This document shows positions 7,426-15,722 of a stretch of 64,000 bases of DNA, piece after piece. Source of the stretch: Leeia oryzae DSM 17879 (GTDB taxonomy: Bacteria; Pseudomonadota; Gammaproteobacteria; Burkholderiales; Leeiaceae); the NCBI RefSeq assembly GCF_000376945.1, contig NZ_AQXU01000025.1, positions 475,982 to 539,981 on the forward strand, in the 5' to 3' direction. A program made the translations under genes and the position numbers. The stretch's first letter is position 1; each line of letters begins with the position of its first letter. The notes under the pieces are model-generated. The model was not told the DNA's origin and made no database searches. It saw nothing but the letters and a program-made list of their open reading frames with translations.

Positions 7426-8052
7426 TTATGCAAAAAAACAGCCAGTAAAAAACTGGCTGTTTTGGTGGCGGCTGACAAACCGGAAGTGACGGGATCTGAA
7501 CCCGTAATAGCACTTGGGACACATGGAGCGGTAGCGCGAGTTATCGCCGATTTCCAGCTGGGCGCCGCTGGTTTCCCGCACGCCCTGCGCATTGATGCGG
7601 CCGTTCATGGTGGCTTTCTTGCCGCACAGACAGATGGTTTTCATTTCTTCCAGGTCGTCGGCCAATGCCAGCAGGTACGCAGCGCCGGCAAACGGTTCTC
7701 CCAGAAAATCGGTACGCAGGCCATAGCAGATCACCGGCATGCCCAAGCGGTGGGCCACCTGATGCAATTGCCGTACCTGATCTGGCGTCAGGAACTGCGC
7801 TTCATCGAGCAACACACAATCCGCCCGTACATCTTGTAACGAGCGGACAAAATCGGTGTGGGCATCAAACACCTCGGCCTGACGCGACACCCCAAGCCGC
7901 GATGCAATTACGCCCACACCGTTGCGGTCATCCACGGCGGCCGTGAACAGGCGTACCGACATGTCACGCTCTTCATAGTTGTGCGCTACCTGCAGTAGCA
8001 CGGTCGATTTGCCGGCATTCATGGCCGAATACCGGAAGTAGAGTTTTGCCAT
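7426..8052 (-). CDS. tdk: Thymidine kinase
   Basis: Phosphorylates thymidine to dTMP in nucleotide salvage. The type II Walker A motif (SAMNAGKST) is near residue 9, the Walker B-like DEAQFL is near 85, and two zinc-knuckle cysteine pairs are visible (CLCG near 143 and CPKC near 183). The lasso region (ETSGAQLEIGDNSRYRSMC) lies between. After the last cysteines the reading frame runs about 24 residues through sequence that also encodes a perfect terminator stem (7431-7457). The C-terminal tail is therefore dictated by that stem and is probably not functional. Length (208) is close to the E. coli enzyme (205). Confidence 0.93.
   Translation of the reverse strand: MAKLYFRYSAMNAGKSTVLLQVAHNYEERDMSVRLFTAAVDDRNGVGVIASRLGVSRQAEVFDAHTDFVRSLQDVRADCVLLDEAQFLTPDQVRQLHQVAHRLGMPVICYGLRTDFLGEPFAGAAYLLALADDLEEMKTICLCGKKATMNGRINAQGVRETSGAQLEIGDNSRYRSMCPKCYYGFRSRHFRFVSRHQNSQFFTGCFFA
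7431..7457 (-). terminator. tdk terminator embedded in the tdk coding end
   Basis: On the minus strand AAAACAGCCAGT and ACTGGCTGTTTT form a 12-bp stem around a short T-rich loop, followed by more T residues. The whole structure lies inside the open frame of tdk, upstream of its TAA at 7428-7426. Confidence 0.85.
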
Positions 8053-8169
8053 CTTGCTGCCTGCCTCGCCAGACCCGCACCGGGTGTATCGTTATCGGGG
8101 CCGTATTTTACCCGATATCCGACGGCCAGATGCAACCGCGGTACGGCAGCGACCGGGCATGGCGTCACC

Positions 8170-8592
8170 TCATGCCGGCAAGGGCGTGGCCAGCCGCCGG
8201 CGCAACCAGCGTATTGGGGCGCCCACCAGCGGTAGCTTTTGCAGCAGCTCTTCGGCCGCATCCCAGTAGTCGCGGTGTTCGGTGATCCGCCCGTCGTCCC
8301 CAAAGCGGAAATGCGTTGCGCCTTGCACCACGTATGCCTTGCCGCGCAGGCCAAAATGAAAGGTCCAGGTCACAAACGCCTGGCTGCCTTCCGCGAGCGT
8401 ATCGTGTATCACAAAGCGTGGATTGTCTGTGGCCACAAACATGTGCGCGAAAATGGCGTGGATATGCGTCGTGCCGGTCACTTCATTGAACGGGTCCTTG
8501 AAGCGGGCATCGGGGGCATACCATGCAGTGAGCTGGTCGAGCGATTCAGGCGTCAGCCGGGTAAACCATTGCAGCAAAGCGTCCAGTGGCAT
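8170..8592 (-). CDS. SnoaL-like / NTF2-fold protein
   Basis: A 140-residue single-domain protein of the nuclear-transport-factor-2-like superfamily: N-terminal helix (LLQWFTRLTPESLDQLTAWYAPDA, quoted for its pattern), then 'DPFNEVTGTTHIHAIFAHMF', 'WTFHFG' and 'DGRITEHRDYWDAAEELLQKLP'. Family members include small-molecule isomerases, cyclases and non-catalytic binding proteins, so no reaction can be assigned. It is the last gene of the tight operon running from 14954. The preferred start is ATG 8592 with AGGG upstream; ATG 8625 is possible. With 8592 the gap from the SDR gene is 67 bases, the largest in the operon. Confidence 0.8.
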   Translation of the reverse strand: MPLDALLQWFTRLTPESLDQLTAWYAPDARFKDPFNEVTGTTHIHAIFAHMFVATDNPRFVIHDTLAEGSQAFVTWTFHFGLRGKAYVVQGATHFRFGDDGRITEHRDYWDAAEELLQKLPLVGAPIRWLRRRLATPLPA

Positions 8593-8659
8593 GTTTTTCC
8601 CTGTGGGGTGGTGGATAGGCTGCATCGTGCATCCGCGCAGGCCGGGCTGGCCGCAAAGC

Positions 8660-9439
8660 CTAGCCCAGCAGCCGTGACAATAACGCAAACCGCCAGCGGT
8701 ACGGAAGCAGTTGCAGCACTTTGAGCACCCGGGTAAAGCGTCGCGGAAAGTGGATTTCAAACCGGCCGCGGCGGATACCCTGCCAGATTTCCCGGGCGGC
8801 CTGCTCTGGGGTTTGCAGCGCGGGCATGCTGAAATCGTTTTTGGCGGTCAGCCCGGTTTTGACAAACCCCGGATTCACCAGATACACCGCCAGACCTTTG
8901 CCGTGCAGATCCGTATAGAGAATTTCGGCCAGGTTGATCAGCGCCGCCTTGCTGGGGCCATATACCGTGGCATTGGGCAAGCCCATGTAACCGGCAACGC
9001 TGGCAATCAGCCCGATCCCGCCCTGCCCTTTGGCCAGCATGTCCGGCAGAACCGTCGCCAGGCCGGTGTACACGCTGGCGAGGTTGACCTGCAGGGTTTG
9101 CCAGGCCTGCTGCGGTGCGACCTCCCAGCTGCGTTCGGGCCGGTAATCTGCCGCACAGAACACGATCAGGTCGATGCCGTCCCAGCGTGCCTTGATACTT
9201 GCATAAGCCGCCGTCCAGGCTTGCGGGTCCAGCACATCCAGCGGCATGACCCAGGCCTGCGGGTGGCCGGCTGCTACCGTCTCCAGTGCGGATTGCCGGC
9301 GGGCGGACAGGATCACCTGCGCGCCCTCCGCCAGGGCCTGTCTGGCCAGTGCCGCCCCGATGCCGCTGGAGGCTCCGACCAGCCAGACGCGCTTACCCTG
9401 CAATACAGGCAGTTCCGGATTCAGGGCGGACCACATCAT
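8660..9439 (-). CDS. Short-chain dehydrogenase/reductase of the lipid operon
   Basis: NAD(P)H-dependent SDR of 259 residues with the Rossmann motif GASSGIGAALA near residue 22. The catalytic serine and Tyr-x-x-x-Lys follow (SVAGYMGLPNATVYGPSKAAL, tyrosine and lysine near 160-164). The substrate is unknown; by context it is a modified fatty acid or lipid. The start is one of two adjacent ATGs (9439/9436); the first overlaps the stop of the preceding lipoprotein gene as ATGA. The C-terminus ends in a basic hydrophobic segment (RFTRVLKVLQLLPYRWRFALLSRLLG, ~26 residues), suggesting membrane association. Confidence 0.88.
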   Translation of the reverse strand: MMWSALNPELPVLQGKRVWLVGASSGIGAALARQALAEGAQVILSARRQSALETVAAGHPQAWVMPLDVLDPQAWTAAYASIKARWDGIDLIVFCAADYRPERSWEVAPQQAWQTLQVNLASVYTGLATVLPDMLAKGQGGIGLIASVAGYMGLPNATVYGPSKAALINLAEILYTDLHGKGLAVYLVNPGFVKTGLTAKNDFSMPALQTPEQAAREIWQGIRRGRFEIHFPRRFTRVLKVLQLLPYRWRFALLSRLLG

Positions 9440-9960
9440 GGCCCCCTTTTGCGGAAGAACAGCGTCACCTGCCCCAGCTCGATGCCAAACTTGCGCATGC
9501 TGGCCCGGTTGAGCATGCTGTCTTTGTCCATCAGGTACATCCAGTCGTCAAACTGTACTTCGTAGGTCTTGCCATCGACCGGCAGTAACAGGGTATAGCG
9601 CCAGTTGAGCGCATTGCCGGCCACCTCACCGACGGCCTCGCCTAGCACATCGGCCGCCGTGCCCCGCCACTTGCCGTCACCGGCGGGTGTCAGGGTCCAG
9701 ACCCGCTGCTGCTTGCTGCCGTCGTCATAGCTAAAGCGCTCGTCCAGTACCAGCTGGTTGTCCTTGCGGGTACCGGTAATCACCACATGAAAGCGTTTGG
9801 ACACCTCGCCGCCGCGCTTCTGGAACATGCCCCAGGCATCGGTGGTGCCTTCAAAAAACTGCAACAGGTCGAGCTTTGGTTCGGCCTGCCGGTATTGCTG
9901 CACATTGGGCCCGGCACAGGCACCCAGCAGTGTGCACAGGGCGAGTAACAGTTTTCTCAT
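9436..9960 (-). CDS. DUF3833 lipoprotein
   Basis: A 174-residue lipoprotein with signal peptide MRKLLLALCTLLGAC; the lipobox LLGA-C makes Cys15 the lipidated residue. The mature part has the DUF3833 pattern (LDLLQFFEGTTDAWGMFQKR near the start, RFSYDDGSKQQRVWTL, then NALNWRYTLLLPVDGKTYEV and DDWMYLMD). The fold probably resembles a lipocalin-like barrel, and the function is unestablished. The same family occurs beside Cfa/DUF1365/FAD-oxidase genes in many Proteobacteria. ATG 9960 overlaps the MFS stop as ATGA, indicating translational coupling. Confidence 0.9.
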   Translation of the reverse strand: MRKLLLALCTLLGACAGPNVQQYRQAEPKLDLLQFFEGTTDAWGMFQKRGGEVSKRFHVVITGTRKDNQLVLDERFSYDDGSKQQRVWTLTPAGDGKWRGTAADVLGEAVGEVAGNALNWRYTLLLPVDGKTYEVQFDDWMYLMDKDSMLNRASMRKFGIELGQVTLFFRKRGP

Positions 9961-11180
9961 GATAGTGCCTCCGGTTCGGAAATACGTCGTAACAACAGCA
10001 ACGCGCCCAGCTTGCAGACGCACGGAACAATGGCATACAGGATGCTGAGCGCCGCCAGTCCTTGCCCCAGGCCGGGTTGATACCCGAGCGCGCCCAGTAA
10101 CGGCAGCGTCAGGCCGGCCAGGGCGAGCGCCAGTTTGCCCAGCAAGGTCCAGATCCCGTAAAAGGCCGCCGTCGGCTGGTTGGCCGGTATCGTTTGCGCC
10201 AGCAGCACCGGCGGCAAGACCAGATCGGCCCCCAGCGCCAGCCCGGCGGCTACGCAGACCATTCCGTAACCCACCAGGTCACCAGCCCCCAGCCAGCTGG
10301 CGCCGCAAAACGCCAGCAAGGCCAGCAGCATGCCCAGCCGCCAGGTACACAAGGTACCCCAGCGCCGGGCCAGTGCGAGCCACAGCGGCAAACCGGCCAT
10401 GGCGGCGGCAAAATAGCAGCCCAGAAACACGCCCGACCAGGCAGCACCCTGCAGGCGGTCGTCAATAAAGTACAGCGCCAGCGTGGCCGGAATGGCAACC
10501 GACAAGGCGTTGAGCAGATACGGCAGCAGCAGCCGGCGGAACCCGGGCAGCCGGAACGGTTGCCACCTGTCGGCAATGACGGTGCGGGAAGCTACCCGGC
10601 CCGGCGCATGCCGGATCAGCAACCACACGGCCGTGGCCAGCAAAACGCCAAAGAGGCTGCAATACCACACCAGCCCGGGGACCGGATTGGGCCGTGCCAG
10701 CAGCCAGACCGGCAGCAGGCTGGCCACCACCACGCCCACCAGCCCGGCCAGCTCTCGCCAGGCAGCCGCCCGTAACAAACCGGCCGGATCGGCCAGACTG
10801 GCCCCCCAGCCCAGATAGGCGATGTTGAGCATGCTGTGCGCGGTATACACCAGCGCCAGCATCACCCCCAGCCAGCCCACCAGCGCCGCACCACTCACCT
10901 GCGGCAACCATAGTCCGGCAAACGCCAGTACCATCAGCATGGCGGCCAGAACCAGCCAGCGGGTCAATCGTGTCTGCCGGTCAATCACCCGGCCCAGCCA
11001 CGGGTCCTGGCAGGTATCCAGCAAGCGGGCCGCAAACAGCACCACCCCCGTCCCTTCCAGAGAGGCGCCCAGCTGGCTGGTGTAGTAATGGGGAATCTGC
11101 ACGTAGACCGGCAACGCCACCATGGCCAGCGGCAACCCCATCAACCCGTAAGCGGCATAGGCAGCCTTGCCGGTGTTCAT
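9957..11180 (-). CDS. MFS transporter of the lipid operon
   Basis: A 407-residue major-facilitator protein, closest in style to the GPH/MFS_2 group: 'GLPLAMVALPVYVQIPHYYT' at the start and 'RLLDTCQDPWLGRVIDR' after helix 2, the equivalent of the family's D-P..G...D loop. About twelve hydrophobic segments are visible. Cargo is unknown. Its place between a chalcone-isomerase-like and a lipoprotein gene suggests export or flipping of a lipid-derived compound, which is inference only. It starts and ends in ATGA overlaps with its neighbours. Confidence 0.87.
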   Translation of the reverse strand: MNTGKAAYAAYGLMGLPLAMVALPVYVQIPHYYTSQLGASLEGTGVVLFAARLLDTCQDPWLGRVIDRQTRLTRWLVLAAMLMVLAFAGLWLPQVSGAALVGWLGVMLALVYTAHSMLNIAYLGWGASLADPAGLLRAAAWRELAGLVGVVVASLLPVWLLARPNPVPGLVWYCSLFGVLLATAVWLLIRHAPGRVASRTVIADRWQPFRLPGFRRLLLPYLLNALSVAIPATLALYFIDDRLQGAAWSGVFLGCYFAAAMAGLPLWLALARRWGTLCTWRLGMLLALLAFCGASWLGAGDLVGYGMVCVAAGLALGADLVLPPVLLAQTIPANQPTAAFYGIWTLLGKLALALAGLTLPLLGALGYQPGLGQGLAALSILYAIVPCVCKLGALLLLRRISEPEALS

Positions 11181-11725
11181 GGTCCTTGGCCCAGCAGCTG
11201 CGCACGAAGCCGGCTGTCTTTGGTGCGTTCATCCAGCCAGATGGCAAAAAAGGCATTGGCAAATGTCGGGTCGCGAATCTCGGCCAGCACCTGTTGCCGG
11301 CTGTAAAAACGGCATCCGATGCCAGGCAGGTACATGCCGATCAGCTGGTCTCCGGCTTCTACATCAATAAACGCGCGCTGCATCTCTTCCTCCCAGCGCT
11401 TGAGCTGTTCAGGCGAGTAGCGGTTGGCAGACAGTCGGCGGATTTCCGCCAGGCTGGTATCCACAAACCGGCTGCGAGAAATACTGCGGTGGTAGGTCAG
11501 TTCCAGTGCGAATGGCTTGTCGGGGGCAAACGGTTTCTGCTCGCTCCATAGCCTGGCGGTGTAGATGCGAAACCCCAGCCAGCTCAGCTCGCCCGATCCG
11601 ACCAGTGTGGCCGCTGGCAAATCCGTTCGCCAGCTGTTGGCGGCGGCCGGCATTAGTGACAGGCCGCACAGCAACAGTAGCCACCAGAGCGGATTACGCC
11701 TTTTGCAACAAGAACTGGACGACAT
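11177..11725 (-). CDS. Chalcone-isomerase-like exported protein
   Basis: 182 residues with an N-terminal signal segment (NPLWWLLLLCGLSLMPAAANS) and a chalcone isomerase-like domain: 'LVGSGELSWLGFRIYTARLW', 'LELTYHRSISRSRFVDTSLAEI', 'QLIGMYLPGIGCRFY' and 'AFFAIWLDERTKDSRLRAQLLG' (each read for pattern). Bacterial members are non-plant chalcone-isomerase folds that bind fatty-acid-like ligands; enzymatic activity is not assured. ATG 11725 gives a 32-base overlap with the preceding cyclopropane-synthase gene. The stop overlaps the next start. Confidence 0.82.
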   Translation of the reverse strand: MSSSSCCKRRNPLWWLLLLCGLSLMPAAANSWRTDLPAATLVGSGELSWLGFRIYTARLWSEQKPFAPDKPFALELTYHRSISRSRFVDTSLAEIRRLSANRYSPEQLKRWEEEMQRAFIDVEAGDQLIGMYLPGIGCRFYSRQQVLAEIRDPTFANAFFAIWLDERTKDSRLRAQLLGQGP

Positions 11726-12905
11726 CGGTTCTGCCCTCGTCAAAACCAGCCTCGCAATAGCACAGGTACAAACGCCAGATGCGCATGAAGCGTTCGTCAA
11801 AACCCTGCTGCCGGATGATCTCCTGATGCTGCTCAAACCCGTCGCGCCAGCGGCGCAGCGTCTCGGCGTAATCCGTCCCGAAATGAAGCTGGCTGTGGAC
11901 GTTCAGGCCGTGCCGGCCGGCTTCGGTCTTAAACCGTAGCGGGGTCGGCAACATGCCCCCGGGGAAGATGTATTGCTGGATGAAGTCGGTACTGCTGCGA
12001 TAGCGTTCAAAGCAGGCTTCGGCAATGGTGATGCTCTGGACCATGGCTTTGCCGCCCGGTTTCAAGCGGTCATGCAGTGTCTGGAAATATACCGGCCAGA
12101 ATCGCTCACCGACGGCCTCGAACATCTCGATCGAGACGATGGCATCATACTGGCCGGCGATGTCGCGGTAATCGCAGATTTCCAGCCGCACCAGCGATTG
12201 CAACTGCGCCTCCGCCACGCGTTGCCAGGCAACGACAAGCTGTGACGGAGAGATGGTAACCCCGTGCACATGGATGCCTTGCCGGGCAGCATGCAGGGCA
12301 AAGCCACCCCAGCCGCAGCCGATTTCCAGCACCCGGTCGCCCGCCTTCAGTCCCAGTGCATCGATCATGTGCTGGTACTTGGCCTCTTGCGCCTGTTGCA
12401 GGCTCTGGCGGTAATCGCCATTAAACAGCGCGCTGGAGTACGTCCAGCTGGGGTCCAGCCACAGTTGGTAAAAATCGTTGCCGATATCGTAATGCGCATG
12501 AATATTGCGACGACTGCCTTGCCGGGTATTCGGGCGCAGCAGGTGCTTGAGCCGGTACCACAGGGTGGATAGTTTGCCGCCAAAAATCATCCGGTCCAGT
12601 ACGTGCTGGTTGCGTAGCGCCAGCCGCAGCACCGCAGTGAGGTCCGGGCTATCCAGCCAGCCCGCGGCGTAACTCTCGGCCAGACCAATATCCCCTGCTT
12701 TCATCAGCCGGCTGCACGCCCGCCAGTCATGAATGCGGAGCACCGCGCTCGGCGGCTCCCGCAGATCGCCAAACATCAGGTATTCCCCCTGCGGGGTCAC
12801 CAGCTGGAGGTGGCCGCATTGCAGGCGGGATAACAGATTGAGGAATAATCTTGCCGCAGCGGGCAGTTGTCGCGGTATCGCAGACAGGGTTTGAGAGTGG
12901 CTCAC
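11694..12905 (-). CDS. Cyclopropane-fatty-acyl-phospholipid synthase family methyltransferase
   Basis: SAM-dependent enzyme of 403 residues that modifies a double bond of membrane phospholipid acyl chains, making either a cyclopropane ring or a methyl branch. The SAM motif VLEIGCGWGGFALHAARQG is near residue 190. The family acidic motif (SIEMFEAVG) and the C-terminal aromatic segment (YAETLRRWRDGF) are present. The start is GTG at 12905, seven bases after AAAGGAG, overlapping the DUF1365 stop. Its presence beside a flavin oxidase and DUF1365 rather than alone suggests the specialised paralogue used for modified fatty acids, not the general stationary-phase Cfa. Confidence 0.9.
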   Translation of the reverse strand: MSHSQTLSAIPRQLPAAARLFLNLLSRLQCGHLQLVTPQGEYLMFGDLREPPSAVLRIHDWRACSRLMKAGDIGLAESYAAGWLDSPDLTAVLRLALRNQHVLDRMIFGGKLSTLWYRLKHLLRPNTRQGSRRNIHAHYDIGNDFYQLWLDPSWTYSSALFNGDYRQSLQQAQEAKYQHMIDALGLKAGDRVLEIGCGWGGFALHAARQGIHVHGVTISPSQLVVAWQRVAEAQLQSLVRLEICDYRDIAGQYDAIVSIEMFEAVGERFWPVYFQTLHDRLKPGGKAMVQSITIAEACFERYRSSTDFIQQYIFPGGMLPTPLRFKTEAGRHGLNVHSQLHFGTDYAETLRRWRDGFEQHQEIIRQQGFDERFMRIWRLYLCYCEAGFDEGRTDVVQFLLQKA

Positions 12906-13675
12906 GCGTCATCTCCTTTGGTAAACGGCAGCACCGGCGGCGCGGGCTTGCGGAAAAAAGGGACTTTCTTCAACCAGAGTCGCAAGGCCTGCCAATGAAT
13001 GCGGGCCACGACCCCCAGCGTCAGCAGCGGCTGGGTCATGAAGGCCTGTCGCAGCGAGGTTGCGGCAAACGGCTGTTTGTGTCCCCCAATCGAGGTCTTG
13101 ATCAAGAGACCATTGCGGTCGTGATAGTCGATACCGACAAAACTGTGGTCGGCAGACTCGCGGAACCGGAACGCATACCGGCCTTCTACCGGGCAAAAGG
13201 GTGATACATGCATCAGCTTGCGGCACAGCAGCACAGTGTCGTTGTGAATGCGCTCGCCACCGGGGGCGGTCAACAGATAATGGTGATGTTCACCAAAGGT
13301 GTTGTTGACCTCGGCCAGCACGGCCTTCAGCCCACCCTGCCGGTCATGGCAAAACCAGAAGCTGACCGGATTGAACACAAACCCCAGTACCCGCGGGAAG
13401 GTTTGCAGCCAGATCTCGCCATCGACCACGACACCTTCGCGGGTCAGGACCTCGCGCATCCAGCCTGCCAGCGGCGTCGCGTTTCTTGGCCCGTAATCGG
13501 CGGTACGGATACTCAGTGGCCGCCAGCGGTTCACCCCGAACCACCGGCTGCTCAGTTCATTCAGCCGGTCCAGATTCAGCCGCACGCAAAACACCGGATA
13601 CACAAAGCGGTTAACCGCCGGCCGCAAGCGGTGGTGCATGACCTGTCCACGGATGAGGATGGCGGCGGGCTTCAT
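12902..13675 (-). CDS. DUF1365 family protein
   Basis: 257 residues with the DUF1365 hallmarks: 'GQVMHHRLRPAVNRFVYPVF' near the N-terminus, 'LGFVFNPVSFWFCHD' and 'AEVNNTFGEHHHYLL' in the middle, 'HVSPFCPVEGRYAFRF' later. The biochemical role is unknown. The family nearly always neighbours an FAD amine-oxidase-like protein and a cyclopropane-synthase-like methyltransferase, as here, and is presumed to act with them on fatty acids. ATG 13675 starts one base after the stop of the FAD gene. Confidence 0.9.
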   Translation of the reverse strand: MKPAAILIRGQVMHHRLRPAVNRFVYPVFCVRLNLDRLNELSSRWFGVNRWRPLSIRTADYGPRNATPLAGWMREVLTREGVVVDGEIWLQTFPRVLGFVFNPVSFWFCHDRQGGLKAVLAEVNNTFGEHHHYLLTAPGGERIHNDTVLLCRKLMHVSPFCPVEGRYAFRFRESADHSFVGIDYHDRNGLLIKTSIGGHKQPFAATSLRQAFMTQPLLTLGVVARIHWQALRLWLKKVPFFRKPAPPVLPFTKGDDA

Positions 13676-13676
13676 G

Positions 13677-14954
13677 TCATACCCTCGCCCACTCGGGCGC
13701 CATGCCAAAGTCGGCCACCACCCGCAGCGCAGATTTCAGTCCGTCTTCATGGAAACCGTAACCGGTCCAGGCACCGGCAAACCAGATGCCGTGCTTGCCC
13801 TGGATAGTCGGTAGCTGTTGCTGTGCATCAATGGCGGCCTGGTCAAATACCGGGTGCGCATACTCGAAACGTGCGATGACCCGGGCAGGGTCTGGCGGGG
13901 TAAACGGGTTGAGCGTCACCACCACTGGTTGCGCAAACGGCAACTGTTGCAACTGGTTCAGCAGGTAACTGACGCACACCGGCCGTTCGCCCGCCACCTC
14001 GGCTCCGCCCAGGTAATTCCAGGCCGACCAGACCTTGCGCCGCTTGGGCAGTTGCTGGCTGTCGGTATGCAGTACGGCCAGATTGGGCTGGTACTTGACC
14101 GCGCCCAGCACGGCGGCTTCCGCTGCGCTGGCGTCCCCCAGCATCTGCAAGGTATCCGGTGCGTGCGTTGCCATGACTACCGCATCAAACAGCTCGGTCG
14201 TGGTAGCGGTACGTACCCTGACCTGGCCAGCCTGCCGGTCCACGGAGACCACCGGGGTATTGAGGCGAATGTCTGGCAAGGTGGCCGCAATTTTCTTCAC
14301 GTATTCACGGGCGCCCATCTGCACGGTTTGCCATTGCGGACGGTTATTCACCTGCAGCAAGGCATGGTTGATACAAAAGCGCAGAAAGGTACTGGCCGGA
14401 AACGCCAGGATGTCGCGCGGGGAACTGGACCAGATGGCAGCGGCCATCGGCAGCAGATAGGCATGGCGAAAGGTCTCGCCGTAACGGCCGGCATCCAGCA
14501 ACTGCCCCAGGGTCATGCCGGATACGAGGCTGTCGCTCAGGTTTTGTGCTGCGGCCGCATTAAAGCGCAGGATGTCGCGCAGCATGCCCAGAAACCTGGG
14601 GGACAGCATATTGCGTCGCTGGGCAAACACCGTATCCAGATTGGTACCCGCCCATTCCAGATGCCCCTGGTCCATCGACACGCCAAACGACATGTCCGTA
14701 GCGTGGCTGGACACTGCCAGTTCCGCGAACAAGGCTATCAGATTGGGGTAGGTGTGCTGGTTGAAAACCAGAAAACCGGTATCTGCCGGATGCGTCACCC
14801 CGTCCAGCGTCACGTCCACCGTGTGGGTGTGCCCGCCCAGATAATTCCCGGCTTCAAACAGGGTCACCTCGTGACCACGGTTCAAAAAGTAGGCACTGGC
14901 CAAACCAGAAATGCCGGAGCCGATCACTGCAATGCGCTGACGTTGGTTCAACAT
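13677..14954 (-). CDS. FAD-dependent amine-oxidase-like oxidoreductase
   Basis: First gene of the lipid operon, 425 residues. The N-terminal dinucleotide motif IAVIGSGISGLASAYFLNRG, followed by FEAGNYLGGHTHTV, binds FAD. The C-terminal FAD motif is GIWFAGAWTGYGFHEDGLKSAL. This is the family of the flavoprotein partner of Cfa-like enzymes (annotated amine oxidase or NAD/FAD-binding protein), including desaturase-type members. In Rhodobacter-type bacteria, proteins of this sort take part in forming furan or unsaturated methylated fatty acids; whether this one does is inference. AAAGG precedes ATG 14954. The divergent TetR gene lies 129 bases away. Confidence 0.88.
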   Translation of the reverse strand: MLNQRQRIAVIGSGISGLASAYFLNRGHEVTLFEAGNYLGGHTHTVDVTLDGVTHPADTGFLVFNQHTYPNLIALFAELAVSSHATDMSFGVSMDQGHLEWAGTNLDTVFAQRRNMLSPRFLGMLRDILRFNAAAAQNLSDSLVSGMTLGQLLDAGRYGETFRHAYLLPMAAAIWSSSPRDILAFPASTFLRFCINHALLQVNNRPQWQTVQMGAREYVKKIAATLPDIRLNTPVVSVDRQAGQVRVRTATTTELFDAVVMATHAPDTLQMLGDASAAEAAVLGAVKYQPNLAVLHTDSQQLPKRRKVWSAWNYLGGAEVAGERPVCVSYLLNQLQQLPFAQPVVVTLNPFTPPDPARVIARFEYAHPVFDQAAIDAQQQLPTIQGKHGIWFAGAWTGYGFHEDGLKSALRVVADFGMAPEWARV

Positions 14955-15035
14955 GCCGGGCCTTTGAAAATGGGGATGCGGTTGCAAATTTATTTGGGTG
15001 CTTCATGCCTCTGGTGCTAAGATTACTACCAACCA

Positions 15036-15041
15036 ATAATA
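15036..15041 (-). promoter_or_regulatory. Predicted -10 of the lipid operon
   Basis: TATTAT on the minus strand (five of six matches to the consensus), in the 129-base gap between the FAD gene and the divergent tetR. It lies directly downstream, in transcription order, of the 12-base palindrome at 15047-15058, so a repressor bound there would block it. Confidence 0.45.
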
Positions 15042-15046
15042 AAATC

Positions 15047-15058
15047 TACTGATCAGTA
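15047..15058. promoter_or_regulatory. Candidate TetR operator
   Basis: TACTGATCAGTA is a perfect 12-base palindrome, extended as CTACTGATCAGTAAC. It lies between the divergent tetR and lipid operon, 26 bases before the TetR start. TetR proteins usually bind such sites and repress both arms. Confidence 0.55.
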
Positions 15059-15083
15059 ACTTTTTTTACCGTAGGGTATAAAC

Positions 15084-15692
15084 ATGGGCTTACTCGGCAA
15101 GCTTAGCTTCAAGGACCAGGCCTTCCGGCTCCGTGAAGATGCCATCCTGGACGCAACCACCCGCATTCTGTCTGGCAAAGGGTTCGACCTGATGACCATG
15201 GATGACGTGGCCAATGCAGTGGGCATCTCCAAACCCAGCCTGTACAAGCACTTCAAGTCCAAGGACGATCTGGTGGGCGAAGCCATGGTGCGCCTGATAG
15301 ATGGCGCACTGGCGTTTCTGGCGGACATGCCGGCTGACTTGTCTGCCAAGCAGAAACTGGCGGCCTTGCTGGAATGGGCCCTGCGGGTCCGGCTGGAAGG
15401 CGGCATGCCGTTCTTGCCATCCACCAGCCCGCAAGTGCGCGAGATGCTGATGAAAAATCTCAAGTACGTGATGCGGGTCATGAAGCTCAATGGCCAGATC
15501 GAGAAATTCATCACCTCCGCCCAGAAAGCGGGCGACCTCAACCCGGCGCTACCGGTAGACGTGATTTTGTTCAGTTATTACTCCCGCACCTGCGACCCGG
15601 CCGTGGAGTTTTTGCAGCTGTACAGCAAACTCGGTACCGACGACATTGTCACGCACATGCTGCACGTCTGTTTTGAAGGCCTGCAGGCCTGA
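15084..15692 (+). CDS. TetR-family regulator divergent from the lipid operon
   Basis: 202 residues. The N-terminal helix-turn-helix is clear (REDAILDATTRILSGKGFD, then MTMDDVANAVGISKPSLYKHF, residues ~18-60). The C-terminal domain (~65-200) is alpha-helical and variable, so the ligand cannot be read. TAGGGT precedes ATG 15084. Divergent orientation and the palindrome at 15047-15058 make it the likely repressor of the operon beginning at 14954 and of itself. A lipid or acyl-CoA ligand is a reasonable guess from context only. Confidence 0.9.
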   Translation: MGLLGKLSFKDQAFRLREDAILDATTRILSGKGFDLMTMDDVANAVGISKPSLYKHFKSKDDLVGEAMVRLIDGALAFLADMPADLSAKQKLAALLEWALRVRLEGGMPFLPSTSPQVREMLMKNLKYVMRVMKLNGQIEKFITSAQKAGDLNPALPVDVILFSYYSRTCDPAVEFLQLYSKLGTDDIVTHMLHVCFEGLQA

Positions 15693-15722
15693 GCCTGCCC
15701 AAGCCGGCCTACGAAGGACAAT

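Noticed and set aside
7480..7510. tRNA-like T-arm on the minus strand (ACGGG-TTCAGAT-CCCGT)
   Set aside because: The loop lacks the conserved A58 of a T-loop, no cloverleaf can be drawn upstream, and no CCA follows at the right distance. The sequence is part of the thymidine kinase reading frame.
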